Source: CBDCZI01 sp965224495 (GTDB taxonomy: Bacteria > Bacteroidota > Bacteroidia > Cytophagales > JAAEPT01). From it: a stretch of DNA of 64,000 nt. Positions 1 through 9,237 of this stretch are shown here, in pieces. The notes beneath the pieces were generated by a model that was given only the letters and a program-made list of their open reading frames with translations, was not told the DNA's origin and made no database searches. Made by a program: the position numbers and the translations under genes. Position 1 is the stretch's first letter; each line of letters opens with the position of its first letter. The stretch is taken from positions 124,001 through 188,000 of the forward strand of contig CBDCZI010000011.1 of NCBI GenBank assembly GCA_965224495.1. The letters run 5' to 3'.

Positions 1-1
1 T

Positions 2-1111
2 TACCAAAAGAAAAAGAGAAGTCAAGCTCACAACACGTACAATGCACCGTCTTACGATATGGCAACGGTGTTTGGTGGAGAACTTCGTTTAAATCAAAAC
101 TATTCATTTGATAACTATATCGAAGGAGATTGTAACCGTTTGGCTCGTAATGCAGGTATGGCTGTGGCGAACAAACCTGGACTTACTTCTTTTAATCCTT
201 TGATGATTTATGGAGGTGTTGGTTTGGGTAAAACACACTTAGCACAAGCAATAGGTAACAAAATCAGTGAAAATGGTTTTGGTAAAAAAGTGATGTACGT
301 TTCTTCTGAAAAATTTGCCAACCAAGTCGTTGATGCGTTCAAAAGAAATGCGATTGATAAATTTGCAGATAATTATTTATCTGTTGATGTGTTGATTATT
401 GATGATGTTCAATTCTTTTCGGGAAAAGGAAAAACACAAGAAATATTCTTTCATATTTTTAATCATTTGCACCAAAACGGTAAACAAATAGTGATGACAA
501 GTGATGTTGCTCCTAAAGAACTGAAAGGTTTGGAAGAGCGTCTTGTCTCAAGAATGAAATGGGGATTGACTGCCGATTTGCAACGACCAGAATATGAAAC
601 AAGAATGGCTATCATTCTTAAAAAATTAGAAAACGACGGTATTGTGATTCCACAAGATGTGGTTGAATACTTAGCTTATAGCGTAGAAACAAATGTTCGT
701 GAATTGGAAGGGGTGATTGTTAGTTTGATTGCTCAGTCGTCATTGAATAGAAAAGAAATTGATTTAGAATTAGCCAAACAAGCGCTACATAATATTGTTC
801 AAGATATTGATGTAGAGGTTAATATTGATTATATCCAGAAATATGTTTCCAATTATTTCGATGTGTCTATTGAATTGTTGAAAGCAAAAACCAGAAAAAG
901 AGAAATTGTTGTGGCAAGACAAGTGGCAATGTACTTGGCTAAAAAACACACCAATATGTCATTAAAATCTATTGGTTACCACTTTGGAGGAAGAGACCAC
1001 AGTACAGTTATTCACGCAATAAGTACGGTAGAGGATATTATGGAAACAGATGTGAAGTTCAAATCACAAATGGATGAGATTTTGAAACAAGTAAAAATGA
1101 AAGCGAGTTAA
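2..1111 (+). CDS. dnaA: Chromosomal replication initiator DnaA (5' end outside window)
   Basis: DnaA binds DnaA boxes at oriC, opens the origin as an ATP-driven filament and loads DnaB. The frame is open to the window edge, so the gene starts upstream; about 369 codons are present against roughly 450-475 for a full protein, so domain I and part of the linker are missing. Seen in the sequence: a domain III AAA+ core with Walker A GGVGLGKTHL and Walker B VLIIDDVQFF, an arginine-finger region, and a C-terminal domain IV helix-turn-helix ending in the DnaA signature GGRDHSTVIHA. The ATG at base 59 is internal to the protein and is not the real start. A terminator follows directly. Confidence 0.97.
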   Translation, partial: YQKKKRSQAHNTYNAPSYDMATVFGGELRLNQNYSFDNYIEGDCNRLARNAGMAVANKPGLTSFNPLMIYGGVGLGKTHLAQAIGNKISENGFGKKVMYVSSEKFANQVVDAFKRNAIDKFADNYLSVDVLIIDDVQFFSGKGKTQEIFFHIFNHLHQNGKQIVMTSDVAPKELKGLEERLVSRMKWGLTADLQRPEYETRMAIILKKLENDGIVIPQDVVEYLAYSVETNVRELEGVIVSLIAQSSLNRKEIDLELAKQALHNIVQDIDVEVNIDYIQKYVSNYFDVSIELLKAKTRKREIVVARQVAMYLAKKHTNMSLKSIGYHFGGRDHSTVIHAISTVEDIMETDVKFKSQMDEILKQVKMKAS

Positions 1112-1132
1112 AATCTTCTTTCTTAAAATAGT

Positions 1133-1169
1133 AAAAGGTCTATTCATTAATTTGAATAGACCTTTTTTT
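1133..1169 (+). terminator. Intrinsic terminator after dnaA
   Basis: A 13-bp perfect stem (AAAGGTCTATTCA pairing with TGAATAGACCTTT) with a 6-nt loop is followed by a T run, about 20 bases after the dnaA stop codon. Confidence 0.85.
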
Positions 1170-1213
1170 GTTGAAAATTATTGAGGTTGTTGTGTTTTAT
1201 ATGTGAAGGGGAT

Positions 1214-1867
1214 TTATTTGTAGTAGATTTTGATTACGTCATATCGTTTTTGACCTGGTATATTAATACTTAATAGGTAGTGATTTTCTTTCTTTGATAA
1301 TAGTTGGTAAAGGTATCTATCACCCTTTACACTAAAGTTAGCTCTGGAGTCATTATTACTCTCAATAAATATTAATTCAAATTCATTTATCCATTTGTAG
1401 TTTAGCTTAGAGAAAGTACCGTCTGAGAATGAATCTCTCCAAATACCGTTGTTCATAGAGACTGTAGTCGTGTCCCCATTGAGTTCGCAGTAATAAAGAT
1501 CAGTCTTTTTTCTAAACTTTTTTAACTCTTTTTTTGATATCTCGGATGTTGGCTTTGAAATATTTCTTTTTACTCCATCTCTAGGTGGTTCTAGCCGATC
1601 TAATAAAACTCTAAAACCAGGGCAGTTTCGTTGTAGTCTGTAATAAATTTTAGTTGCTGTTTGTTGTGCGTTAGCTTGGTCTACGCTAGCTAAATAGGGG
1701 AAAAGTTGGGTGTTATACAGTTCCTTTAGTTTTAGTGTATCGTTTTTTGAAGTTAGTTTTTCAAGGTGATTGCAGAGACTTGTTGCGACCGAATCGACCT
1801 CTGTAATTGTTTGTGAAAATAGGTTTACCGAGGTACTTATAGCAAGTAAAAGTATGATGTTTTTCAT
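1214..1867 (-). CDS. Hypothetical exported protein, 217 aa
   Basis: I do not recognise a family. The N-terminus MKNIILLLAISTSVNLFSQ is a typical short flavobacterial signal peptide (Lys, hydrophobic core, cleavage before or after Gln), so the protein is probably exported to the periplasm or surface. The mature part is mixed charged and polar sequence with a KKELKKFRKKTDLYY stretch in the middle and no obvious catalytic motif or repeat. It stands alone, convergent with dnaA and facing away from the transposase remnant. Its length and composition look like a real gene, but the function is unknown. Confidence 0.7.
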   Translation of the reverse strand: MKNIILLLAISTSVNLFSQTITEVDSVATSLCNHLEKLTSKNDTLKLKELYNTQLFPYLASVDQANAQQTATKIYYRLQRNCPGFRVLLDRLEPPRDGVKRNISKPTSEISKKELKKFRKKTDLYYCELNGDTTTVSMNNGIWRDSFSDGTFSKLNYKWINEFELIFIESNNDSRANFSVKGDRYLYQLLSKKENHYLLSINIPGQKRYDVIKIYYK

Positions 1868-1994
1868 TGTGTTATTAAGTTTAGCTTTAAATGTAGTCGT
1901 TTTTAATTTATAAAAGGTTGTTTAAATGATTCTGATCGAGTGGATGACCTGGGGGGTGTCGAGAAAATACTTTTTTGTTCTCTTTCCTTTCTCA

Positions 1995-2242
1995 CTAACT
2001 ATCAAACTCTTTCAACTCTATCCAAACAAAGAACGCTGTAAAGAAACTTTTAAGCAGATGAGACTAAAAGGAGGGGTGAAATGTGAAAAATGCGGAAACG
2101 CAGCTCGTTATTGGAAGAAAAAGAGTGTAATAAATGTCACGATAGAACGATTTTAAAAAGGAGACGAGCCAAACAAATAAAGGCATTACCTAAAAAAATG
2201 AGAGGAACAAAAAACTTCCATCAAGTAGCGAATGTTTTCTAG
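1995..2242 (+). pseudogene. IS1595-family transposase N-terminal remnant, frameshifted
   Basis: An open frame at 1926-2156 contains LFQLYPNKERCKETFKQMRLKGGVKCEKCG (split here: LFQLYPNKERCKE, then CEKCG), which resembles the N-terminal zinc ribbon of IS1595/ISXO2-type transposases. The second zinc knuckle, ECNKCHD, appears only after a one-base frame change near 2112-2122 and is followed by basic residues to a TAG at 2240-2242. Only the zinc-ribbon part survives and no catalytic domain follows, so this is a dead fragment. It is not a copy of the intact IS at 26.1 kb, whose zinc ribbon differs. A run of nine G follows immediately, unusual in this AT-rich sequence. Confidence 0.6.
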
Positions 2243-2309
2243 GGGGGGGGCTTATTTCATTAAGGAAGTATAGGTGTCCTTGATGAAGTAAGTAATAGGA
2301 GGTTTTTTA

Positions 2310-2338
2310 TTGTGTGTCATCTATATTTATTATCTTTA
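2310..2338 (+). promoter_or_regulatory. Bacteroidota-type promoter for the aminotransferase operon
   Basis: TTG at 2310-2312, an 18-nt spacer and TATCTTTA at 2331-2338 match the -33 TTG / -7 TAnnTTTG pattern with one mismatch. It supports translation starting at the ATG at 2360, because the longer open frame would begin inside the promoter. Confidence 0.5.
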
Positions 2339-2359
2339 CCGAGTAATAATAGAAGAAAA

Positions 2360-3565
2360 ATGAAAGCACTTTCTGATAGAATAAATGCAATGTCGGCATC
2401 GGCAACGTTGGTGATGGCTCAAGCAGCTAGAGAATTAGCAGCTACAGGAGTTGATGTAATCAATTTGAGTGTTGGGGAACCTGATTTCACGACGCCAAAA
2501 TACATTCAAGAAGCGGCCAAAAAAGCGATTGATGATGGCTTTCATTTTTATACACCTGTACCTGGTATTCCTGATTTACGTAACGCAATAGCTACTAAAT
2601 TACAAACCGAAAACGGGATTGATTGTACTTCGGATAATATTGTAGTATCGACAGGGGCTAAGCAAGCGATCGCAAATACAATTTTGAGTTTGGTAAACCC
2701 AGGAGACGAGGTGATTATTTTAGCACCTTATTGGGTCAGTTATATTGACGTCGTGAAATTTGCTGAAGGCGTACCTGTGATTGTTAGTGGAACGATAGAA
2801 AATGATTTCAAAGCTACAGCGAAACAAATAGCTGCTGCGATAACACCAAAGACAAAAGCAATTATGTTTTCGTCTCCATCAAATCCTACGGGAGCATTGT
2901 TTTCTAAAAAAGAGTTGGAAGAAATTGCCGATGTAGTGGCTCAAAAGGATGACTTGTATGTTTTAGCAGATGAAATTTACGAATACATAAATTATGTTGG
3001 TGGGCATACCTCTATCGGGGCAATAGAAAAAGTAAAAGACCGTGTGATTACAATCAATGGCTTTTCGAAAGGTTATGCGATGACAGGTTGGCGAATTGGG
3101 TACATTTGTGCACCTCTTCACGTGGCTAAAGCGACAATAAAAATACAAGGACAGTTTACTTCTGCTACCAATTCTATCACGCAAAAAGCTTGTGTAACGG
3201 CAATAGAAGATATTAAAAGCCAAAAAGAAACGGTTAAAATAATGGGAGATGCTTTTTTAAGACGTCGTAACTTAATGCACGGTTTATTAAAAGGTATTCC
3301 TAATATAGAGGTGAATGTGCCTGATGGAGCATTTTATTTATTTCCTGATGTGAGTGCTTATTTTGGTAAGAAAACACAAGAAGGGGTGGTGATTAAAGAT
3401 GCTTCTGATTTGAGTTTGTACTTATTAAATGTAGCACATGTTTCTACTGTAAACGGAACTGCATTTGGTGCACCTAATAATATCCGTATGTCTTTTGCTA
3501 CGGCAGATGAGAAAATTACAAGAGCAGTTGCTCGTGTAAAAGAAAACTTAGCCAAATTAAGCTAA
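2360..3565 (+). CDS. Pyridoxal phosphate-dependent aminotransferase (aspartate aminotransferase type)
   Basis: Fold-type I class I/II aminotransferase of 401 aa, of the AspB/AspC type that transfers the amino group between aspartate and 2-oxoglutarate with PLP in the cytoplasm. Seen: the N-terminal GEPDFTTP motif that closes over substrate, YTPVPGIPDLRNAIA, the PLP aspartate and tyrosine in LADEIYEYI, the Schiff-base lysine in GFSKGYAMTGWRIGY, and the C-terminal arginine region NIRMSFA. The ATG at 2360 was chosen because family members begin close to MKALSDRI and because a promoter lies just upstream. It leads a tight run with the kinase gene 9 bases downstream. The exact amino acid substrate cannot be read from sequence. 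Confidence 0.9.
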   Translation: MKALSDRINAMSASATLVMAQAARELAATGVDVINLSVGEPDFTTPKYIQEAAKKAIDDGFHFYTPVPGIPDLRNAIATKLQTENGIDCTSDNIVVSTGAKQAIANTILSLVNPGDEVIILAPYWVSYIDVVKFAEGVPVIVSGTIENDFKATAKQIAAAITPKTKAIMFSSPSNPTGALFSKKELEEIADVVAQKDDLYVLADEIYEYINYVGGHTSIGAIEKVKDRVITINGFSKGYAMTGWRIGYICAPLHVAKATIKIQGQFTSATNSITQKACVTAIEDIKSQKETVKIMGDAFLRRRNLMHGLLKGIPNIEVNVPDGAFYLFPDVSAYFGKKTQEGVVIKDASDLSLYLLNVAHVSTVNGTAFGAPNNIRMSFATADEKITRAVARVKENLAKLS

Positions 3566-3574
3566 ACCTTGTTT

Positions 3575-4567
3575 ATGAAAACATTGAAAGATCTTTTTGA
3601 GGAATTTAACAACCTCAATGTACTGATTGTAGGTGATGTAATGATTGATTCCTATTTATGGGGGAGTGTTGAGCGGATTTCGCCCGAAGCACCTGTACCA
3701 ATAGTATCGGTTAATAACCGTGAAAAGCGGTTGGGAGGAGCTGCGAATGTTGCTTTAAATATCAAAGCAATGGGAGCGACACCGTACTTGGTTTCAGTGA
3801 TAGGTGATGACTTAGATGGTGCAGAGTTTGAAAATATTGTAAAAAAACAAAACCTGCCAAGTGAAGGTTTGGTAAAAAGTACGGATAGAATAACAACTAT
3901 CAAGCACCGTATTATAGCGAGTGCACAACATGTATTGCGTGTAGATTCGGAAGAGGAGCATTTGTTAAATACAAAAGATAGTGATTTGTTGGTTGATAAA
4001 GTGAGGCGACTTATTGAAAAGTGTGACGTCTTGATTTTTGAAGATTACGATAAAGGGGTGCTTTCAGTTGATTCTATCGATAAAATAACCAAATTGGCTC
4101 AACAAAATAACGTGCCAATTGTGGTTGATCCTAAGAAAAGAAATTTTTCTTTTTATAAAGAGGTAGATTTGTTTAAGCCGAACTTAAAAGAGCTTAAAGA
4201 GGGGGTAAAAACGGAGTTTGACGATAAGGACCTGAAAGCTATTGCAGCGTCGGTAGAGCAGCTAAAAACAGCTAAAAACCACAAAGGAGTAATGGTTACC
4301 TTGTCTGAGTTGGGGGTTTATATCAATAAAGAGGAGAAAGTACATATTCCTGCGCATATCCGAAAGATAGCCGATGTTTCGGGGGCGGGTGATACTGTGA
4401 TAAGTGTTGCTTCGTTAGCGGTGGCAACAAAACAAAGTGCTTCTTTTATCGCTTCGCTAAGTAACTTATCGGGAGGTTTGGTTTGTGAATTTGTGGGTGT
4501 TGTACCTATAAATAAAGAACAATTACTGAAAGAGGCAACGGTTAATGAATTAGATAGATGGCTTTAA
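3575..4567 (+). CDS. rfaE1: PfkB-family sugar kinase, probable D-glycero-beta-D-manno-heptose-7-phosphate kinase
   Basis: A ribokinase-fold (PfkB) kinase of about 330 aa that resembles the N-terminal half of HldE/RfaE and would phosphorylate heptose 7-phosphate on O-1 on the way to ADP-heptose for lipopolysaccharide. Seen: VGDVMIDSYLWGSVERISPEAP near the N-terminus (characteristic of RfaE1), the RLGGAANVALN substrate motif and the catalytic ADVSGAGDT anion-hole motif near the C-terminus. The nucleotidyltransferase half of HldE is absent, so a partner should be encoded elsewhere. ATG 3575 is preferred over the in-frame TTG at 3569. The stop overlaps the start of the potassium transporter gene by 10 bases, suggesting translational coupling. 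Confidence 0.82.
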   Translation: MKTLKDLFEEFNNLNVLIVGDVMIDSYLWGSVERISPEAPVPIVSVNNREKRLGGAANVALNIKAMGATPYLVSVIGDDLDGAEFENIVKKQNLPSEGLVKSTDRITTIKHRIIASAQHVLRVDSEEEHLLNTKDSDLLVDKVRRLIEKCDVLIFEDYDKGVLSVDSIDKITKLAQQNNVPIVVDPKKRNFSFYKEVDLFKPNLKELKEGVKTEFDDKDLKAIAASVEQLKTAKNHKGVMVTLSELGVYINKEEKVHIPAHIRKIADVSGAGDTVISVASLAVATKQSASFIASLSNLSGGLVCEFVGVVPINKEQLLKEATVNELDRWL

Positions 4568-6360
4568 TAGATACTTTAAACGCCTTTATATATGATAGTA
4601 AGAATAAGGTACTTACCGTGTCAAAAGCATTGTCTGGATTTTTCTCCCTTTGTGCTGTTGCCTTGGTTATTTATGAACTAGGTTTTCCTTTGTCTGTAGC
4701 AGAAGAACATTTGGTACTTCAAGGGTTTAATCTCCTTTTTGGGTATTTCGCTTTTCATTATTTTTTAAATCTCTTTTATACTTTTGAACGCATTGATTTT
4801 ATCAAAAACTCGTGGTTTGAGGGCAGTATAATGGTACTCATTATTGTTTCTGCTATTTATAGTGCGGTAACGGGGCAACAGCTTTTTGAGGTTTTATTTC
4901 GGAATTTAAGTGCTAGCCAATCTGAACAGATCTATCGAATTTTCACCACTGTAGCGATGCTTTATTTTGTTGGCTTTAACTTTGTGAAAGCCAGTACTTA
5001 CCTTAATAGTTTAACTGTAAAACCTGCGATTACTTTTATCTTTTCTTTTGTGTTGTTAATTGCGATTGGAACAGGTTTATTGATGTTGCCTCAGATGACT
5101 ACAATTGATGGAGGGGCAGATTTTATGAGTGCTTTTTTTACTTCTGTTTCTGCTTCGTGTGTGACAGGATTGATCGTACAAGACACGGCTACTTATTTTA
5201 CTTTGAAAGGTTTGTTAGTTATTTTGTTTCTGATGCAATTGGGCGGGATTGGAATGGTTTCTTTTGCTACTTTCTTTGCAACGTTTATGAAAAAAGGCGT
5301 GGGGCTAAAGCAACAATTGATTATTCAAGATTATTTGGCTTCAGAATCGTTGTCTTCTGCAAAAGGGCTTTTACGTCAGGTTATCGGTATTACCTTATTG
5401 ATTGAGGCTTTTGCTTCTCTGTTTATTTATTTTAGTTGGAGTAATCAAATTCATTTCGAAAGTGTCGGTCAACGGGCTTTTTACTCGGTGTTTCACGGTG
5501 TTTCTGCTTTTTGTAACGCAGGGTTTAGTTTGTTTTCTAATGGTCTTTATGATGAAGGTATTCGAAATTCCTATTTGCTACATATTATTATTGGGATTAC
5601 AATTGTTTTGGGTGGTTTAGGTTTTTCTACGGTACAAGATTTATTCTCTCCCAAATCCTTACAGGAGCGATTGGTTCGTCCTTGGAAGGATTGGAAAATT
5701 GGTACAAAAATATCGGTTCACACGTCTCTGTTACTGATTGGTATCGGTATGGCATTGTTTTTCTTGACAGAACACAATGGTGTGATGAAAGGTATGGGCG
5801 GTGTCGAAACGTTGGTGGCTTCGTTTTTTCAGTCGGTAACCACACGTACAGCAGGATTTAACACAGTTGATTTTAGTCAATTAGCTACACCAACAGTGAT
5901 ATTTATGGTGTTTTTGATGTTTATCGGAGCTTCTTCAGGTTCGACGGGTGGGGGAATAAAAACTTCCACGTTTTTATTGATTGCTACTTCAGCGATAGCG
6001 ACTATACGAGGGAAAAAGAACGTTGATTTGGGTAAACGCTCGATTTCGACTGAGTTATTGGGTAAAGCCTATTCTATTTTTGTCTTTGCTTGTACTTTTA
6101 ATTTGACGATGATTTTTGTTTTAGCTATTACCGAACCTGATTTACAAATTATCGATTTGGTTTTCGAACAGGTATCGGCTTTTGCGACTGTTGGTTTGAG
6201 TACAGGGATCACAGCTTCCCTATCACTGACAGGTAAACTGCTTATTGTGTCATCGATGTTTATCGGGCGTATTGGTACACTTACTTTAGCGCTGGCATTG
6301 AGTAGTCGTGTGACAAGCAATAGCTTTAAATACCCTAATGCCCATATTATGATTGGCTAA
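4558..6360 (+). CDS. TrkH/KtrB-family potassium uptake membrane subunit
   Basis: An inner-membrane K+ transporter of 600 aa, normally gated by a cytoplasmic TrkA/KtrA nucleotide-binding partner that is not in this window. Seen: multiple hydrophobic helices and the repeated M1-P-M2 filter segments with their glycines: SASCVTGL near residue 200, SAFCNAGFS near 320, TTRTAGFNT near 425 and SAFATVGLS near 545, plus SSGSTGGGIKTST characteristic of TrkH. The N-terminal extension of about 150 residues carries additional membrane helices, which is longer than short KtrB proteins. It is the last gene of the aminotransferase-kinase-transporter run, with a 10-base overlap with the kinase gene. Confidence 0.92.
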   Translation: MALIDTLNAFIYDSKNKVLTVSKALSGFFSLCAVALVIYELGFPLSVAEEHLVLQGFNLLFGYFAFHYFLNLFYTFERIDFIKNSWFEGSIMVLIIVSAIYSAVTGQQLFEVLFRNLSASQSEQIYRIFTTVAMLYFVGFNFVKASTYLNSLTVKPAITFIFSFVLLIAIGTGLLMLPQMTTIDGGADFMSAFFTSVSASCVTGLIVQDTATYFTLKGLLVILFLMQLGGIGMVSFATFFATFMKKGVGLKQQLIIQDYLASESLSSAKGLLRQVIGITLLIEAFASLFIYFSWSNQIHFESVGQRAFYSVFHGVSAFCNAGFSLFSNGLYDEGIRNSYLLHIIIGITIVLGGLGFSTVQDLFSPKSLQERLVRPWKDWKIGTKISVHTSLLLIGIGMALFFLTEHNGVMKGMGGVETLVASFFQSVTTRTAGFNTVDFSQLATPTVIFMVFLMFIGASSGSTGGGIKTSTFLLIATSAIATIRGKKNVDLGKRSISTELLGKAYSIFVFACTFNLTMIFVLAITEPDLQIIDLVFEQVSAFATVGLSTGITASLSLTGKLLIVSSMFIGRIGTLTLALALSSRVTSNSFKYPNAHIMIG

Positions 6361-6685
6361 AATGCTGGGTGTGGCGTGTTTATATCATTTTCTAATTAGT
6401 ATTTTACTCCTATTCTGAGAGAAATATGGGGCTATTCGATTGTGCTTTTGTTGTTTTATATATTAACTATTACATTTCCTACTTTATCTCCACATAGAAC
6501 ATATTCGTACGCCAAGTTTATTTCTTCTAATGAATGTTCTCGGTAAGAGCAGTTTATTTTTTCAATAGTTCCATAATATAGGGTATATTTTTTTTGCGTA
6601 CTAAACAGTATAGGAAAGCTCTCTTTTCTTTTAGTAATGAATAGAGTAAAAACCAGTAGCTCATCGCTATAAGCTGTTTTTGTGT

Positions 6686-6960
6686 CGTTATATACAGACG
6701 TATTGAAGGCATCACTCTAGTCTCTTTTGCACTCAAACAGGCTTAGGGATTGACGAGAAAATCCTTTTGGTTCTTTGCTGTTTGTTTTGATGGTGAACGT
6801 GCCTAATCGATAATGGGAAATAAAAGTGACGAACTTACTGCCAAAAGATTGCAACAAAAAGCCCGACCCGACCTGACTTTTATCGGTTGATTTCTTTTCT
6901 ATCGGTAAAAAGCCTATAAAAGACTAAAAAAACAGTTCATCTCCAAGGGGAAGCTCCAAC
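6686..6960 (+). repeat. Dispersed structured intergenic element, copy 1 (type A)
   Basis: This copy lies in the 617-bp gene-free gap after the TrkH gene. It begins with CGTTATATACAGACGTATTG (shared with copy 2), then GGCTTAGGG at 6740, the arm AATCCTTTTGG (6760-6770), a loop of about 70 nt, the arm CCAAAAGATT (6841-6850), CCCGACCCG, and ends AAGGGGAAGCTCCAAC at 6960. The arms pair apart from one unpaired C. The short frame on the minus strand at 6554-6736 is judged not to be a gene. I see nothing else in 6361-6685. Confidence 0.75.
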
Positions 6961-6977
6961 TTATAGACAATCTGATT

Positions 6978-7292
6978 TTACATTTCCATTTCTAAATTTA
7001 GAAGGGCATTTTTGAGCTCGTTTGCCGTTTTTTGGTTGTTTTGTGCTTCCGAAACGGTTATTCCTTTTTTGTAAATAGCTACGGCTTCGTCTTCTAATCC
7101 CAATTCTTCGTATAGTTTGGCAGTAATGTAATAGGTCGCCAAATAGTCTGGGAAATCGGTCAGTAATAGGTCAAAGTAAGTTTTACTTTGCTCGGTATCC
7201 GTTTTCATATATTCAAGAGCGAGTCCGTAAATATTGAAAGGGTCGGTAGGTTCGTCGGTATAAAAACCTTTTAATAATTGTAATCTGTCCAT
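6978..7292 (-). CDS. Small tetratricopeptide-repeat protein
   Basis: A 104-aa cytoplasmic protein with no signal peptide or membrane segment. It consists of about two TPR-like helix pairs: DPFNIYGLALEYMKT, then YLATYYITAKLYEELGLEDEAVAIYKKGI, where the A/Y/G spacing fits TPR units, and a C-terminal helix. TPRs mediate protein-protein binding; no partner can be named. It is a single gene convergent with the intergenic element and divergent from etfB. Small TPR proteins of this size are common in flavobacteria. Confidence 0.8.
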   Translation of the reverse strand: MDRLQLLKGFYTDEPTDPFNIYGLALEYMKTDTEQSKTYFDLLLTDFPDYLATYYITAKLYEELGLEDEAVAIYKKGITVSEAQNNQKTANELKNALLNLEMEM

Positions 7293-7459
7293 TGTAATGG
7301 TGGTTTTATGCTATTCTTTGAAAATATATTAGTTTTATTAATCTCTTATTTTCAGTTGGTTATGTTGTTATTAACGGTTGATTGATTTTAAATCGACAAA
7401 ATCAGGCAACTGTACACCCAAATTTAGAGTATATTATGACATAAATAAATTTTTACTAT

Positions 7460-8197
7460 ATGAATATTTTAGTGTGTATTACCCACGTGCCTGACACGAC
7501 CTCAAAAATCACTTTTACGGACGGTGAAACGAAGTTCAATAAAGAGGATGTACAATATATTATTGGTCCTTACGATGATTTTACTTTGGCACGAGCTGTG
7601 GAGTTGAAGGAGCAAACGCAAGGGGAAATCACGGTGCTAAATGTAGGGCTGGTAGAAACGGAAATAACGATTAGAAAAGCATTGGCAATTGGTGCGGATA
7701 AGGCTATTCGTGTCGATGCAGAGCCTGTCGATGCACTTTTTGTGGCTGAGCAAATTGCTGGTGTTGCGAAGGAAGGAAGCTACGATTTGATTTTGATGGG
7801 GCGTGAGTCGATTGATTATAATGGTGGTGTCGTACACGGAATGGTAGGGGAGTTGTTGGATATTCCATCTATTTCGCCTGTTATGAAACTTGATATTGAC
7901 GGCACAACAGCCAAAATGGAAAAGGCGATTGATGGTGGTAAACAAATTTTGGAGGCGAGTTTGCCTTTGGTTGCTGGTTGTCAAGAGCCTATTGCTGAAT
8001 GGAAAATCCCTAATATGAGAGGTATTATGCAGGCTCGTTCCAAACCATTGGATGTTAAGCTGGTGTATTCGGAAGAGAAAGGTACTTCGCTGATTAAGCA
8101 TAGTTTGCCTGCTCAAAAATCGGGTTGTAAGCTTGTTGATGCAGGAAATGTACAAGAGTTAATCGATTTGTTAAGAAATGAAGCTAAGGTTATTTAG
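7460..8197 (+). CDS. etfB: Electron transfer flavoprotein beta subunit
   Basis: ETF carries electrons from acyl-CoA and other dehydrogenases to the membrane ETF:quinone oxidoreductase; the beta subunit binds AMP and docks the dehydrogenase. The 245-aa length is normal. Seen: N-terminal NILVCITHVPDT, the internal YDLILMGRESIDYNGGVV segment (AMP-binding type), LPLVAGCQEPIAEWKIPNMRGIMQAR (the ETF-beta signature region in the C-terminal third). The alpha subunit gene follows 63 bases downstream, so the two are almost certainly cotranscribed. No clear TAnnTTTG box was found upstream. Confidence 0.95.
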   Translation: MNILVCITHVPDTTSKITFTDGETKFNKEDVQYIIGPYDDFTLARAVELKEQTQGEITVLNVGLVETEITIRKALAIGADKAIRVDAEPVDALFVAEQIAGVAKEGSYDLILMGRESIDYNGGVVHGMVGELLDIPSISPVMKLDIDGTTAKMEKAIDGGKQILEASLPLVAGCQEPIAEWKIPNMRGIMQARSKPLDVKLVYSEEKGTSLIKHSLPAQKSGCKLVDAGNVQELIDLLRNEAKVI

Positions 8198-8260
8198 GGA
8201 GGTAGAAGGTGTTGAACTTTTGATTTTCATTATTTAAAAATAACTTAAAATAGAAATAAT

Positions 8261-9200
8261 ATGTCAGTATTAGTATATATAGAAGCGAATGAAAAGGGTG
8301 TCAAAAAGACGTCTTTAGAAGCTGTTGCGGTTGCTTCAGCGTTGAGTAAAAGTATGAGCACCGACCTACAAGCGGTTACTTTTGAAAGTGGAAATACTTT
8401 CTCTAAAGTAGGTGGTTACGGTGTGTCTAAGGTATTCCAAGTACAAGATACTAAGCTAAACGAAGCGAATGTTGTTCCGTTTGCTTTGGCTTTGGAACAA
8501 GTGGTTAGTCAAGTGGGAGCTACGGTAGTTGTGATGCCTAATTCTTCGTTATGCGAAGCGTCTGCTTCACGTGTAGCGATAAAGTTGAAGGCTTCTGTTG
8601 TTACAAATGTAATGGGTTTACCTAATACGTCAGCAGGGTTTGTTGTCAAAAAAGGTGTTTATACAGGTAAGGCTTTTGCTGAATTTGAAATGAACCGAGC
8701 GATAAAAGTAATTACGGTAAAGAAAAATTCATTCGAATTTGAACCTCAAGAAGGTGATTGTTCTATTGATGCCTTGTCAGTTGATTTGTCAGGGGCAGAG
8801 GTGAAAGCCAAAATTATAGAGGTACAGAAAACAGCGGGTAAAATATTATTGCCTGATGCAGACTTGGTTGTCTCAGCAGGGCGTGGTCTGAAAGGTGGTG
8901 AGAATTGGGGAATGATAGAGGAATTAGCTGATTTGTTGGGTGCAGGAACGGCTTGTTCTAAACCTGTAGCAGATGTGGGATGGGCGTCCTCATCACGAAC
9001 ACGTAGGGCAAACAGGCTTGAAAGTTAGTCCAAATTTGTATATTGCAGTCGGAATTTCGGGAGCAATTCAACATTTGGCAGGTGTGAGTTCGTCAAAAGT
9101 GATTGTGGTGATTAATACCGACCCCGAAGCACCGTTTTTTAAGTCAGCAGACTACGGGATTGTAGGTGATGCTTTTGAGGTGGTTCCGAAAAATGATTGA
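8261..9200 (+). pseudogene. etfA: Electron transfer flavoprotein alpha subunit, interrupted by a +1 frameshift
   Basis: ETF alpha binds FAD with its C-terminal domain and pairs with EtfB. The first frame (8261-9028) carries the N-terminal domain and the start of the FAD domain (SAGRGLKGGENWGM, ELADLLGAG, SKPVADVGW) and then runs into unrelated sequence. The expected continuation RPHHEHVGQTG, VSPNLYIAVGISGAIQHLAG and VINTDPEAPFFKSADYG lies in another frame (8973-9200). Removing one G from the GGG at 8982-8984 restores one product of about 312 aa, the normal family length. Everything else is well conserved, so this is either a sequencing or assembly error or a very recent mutation. EtfB would lack a partner if the frameshift is real. 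Confidence 0.85.
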
Positions 9201-9237
9201 AATTTTGAAAGGCTAAAAGCCCTTAAATACTATTGGT

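Noticed and set aside
6554..6736. 60-codon frame on the minus strand in the gap after the TrkH gene
   Set aside because: It overlaps the repeat element, has no family features, and its sequence partly recurs as non-coding repeat at 38.7 kb.
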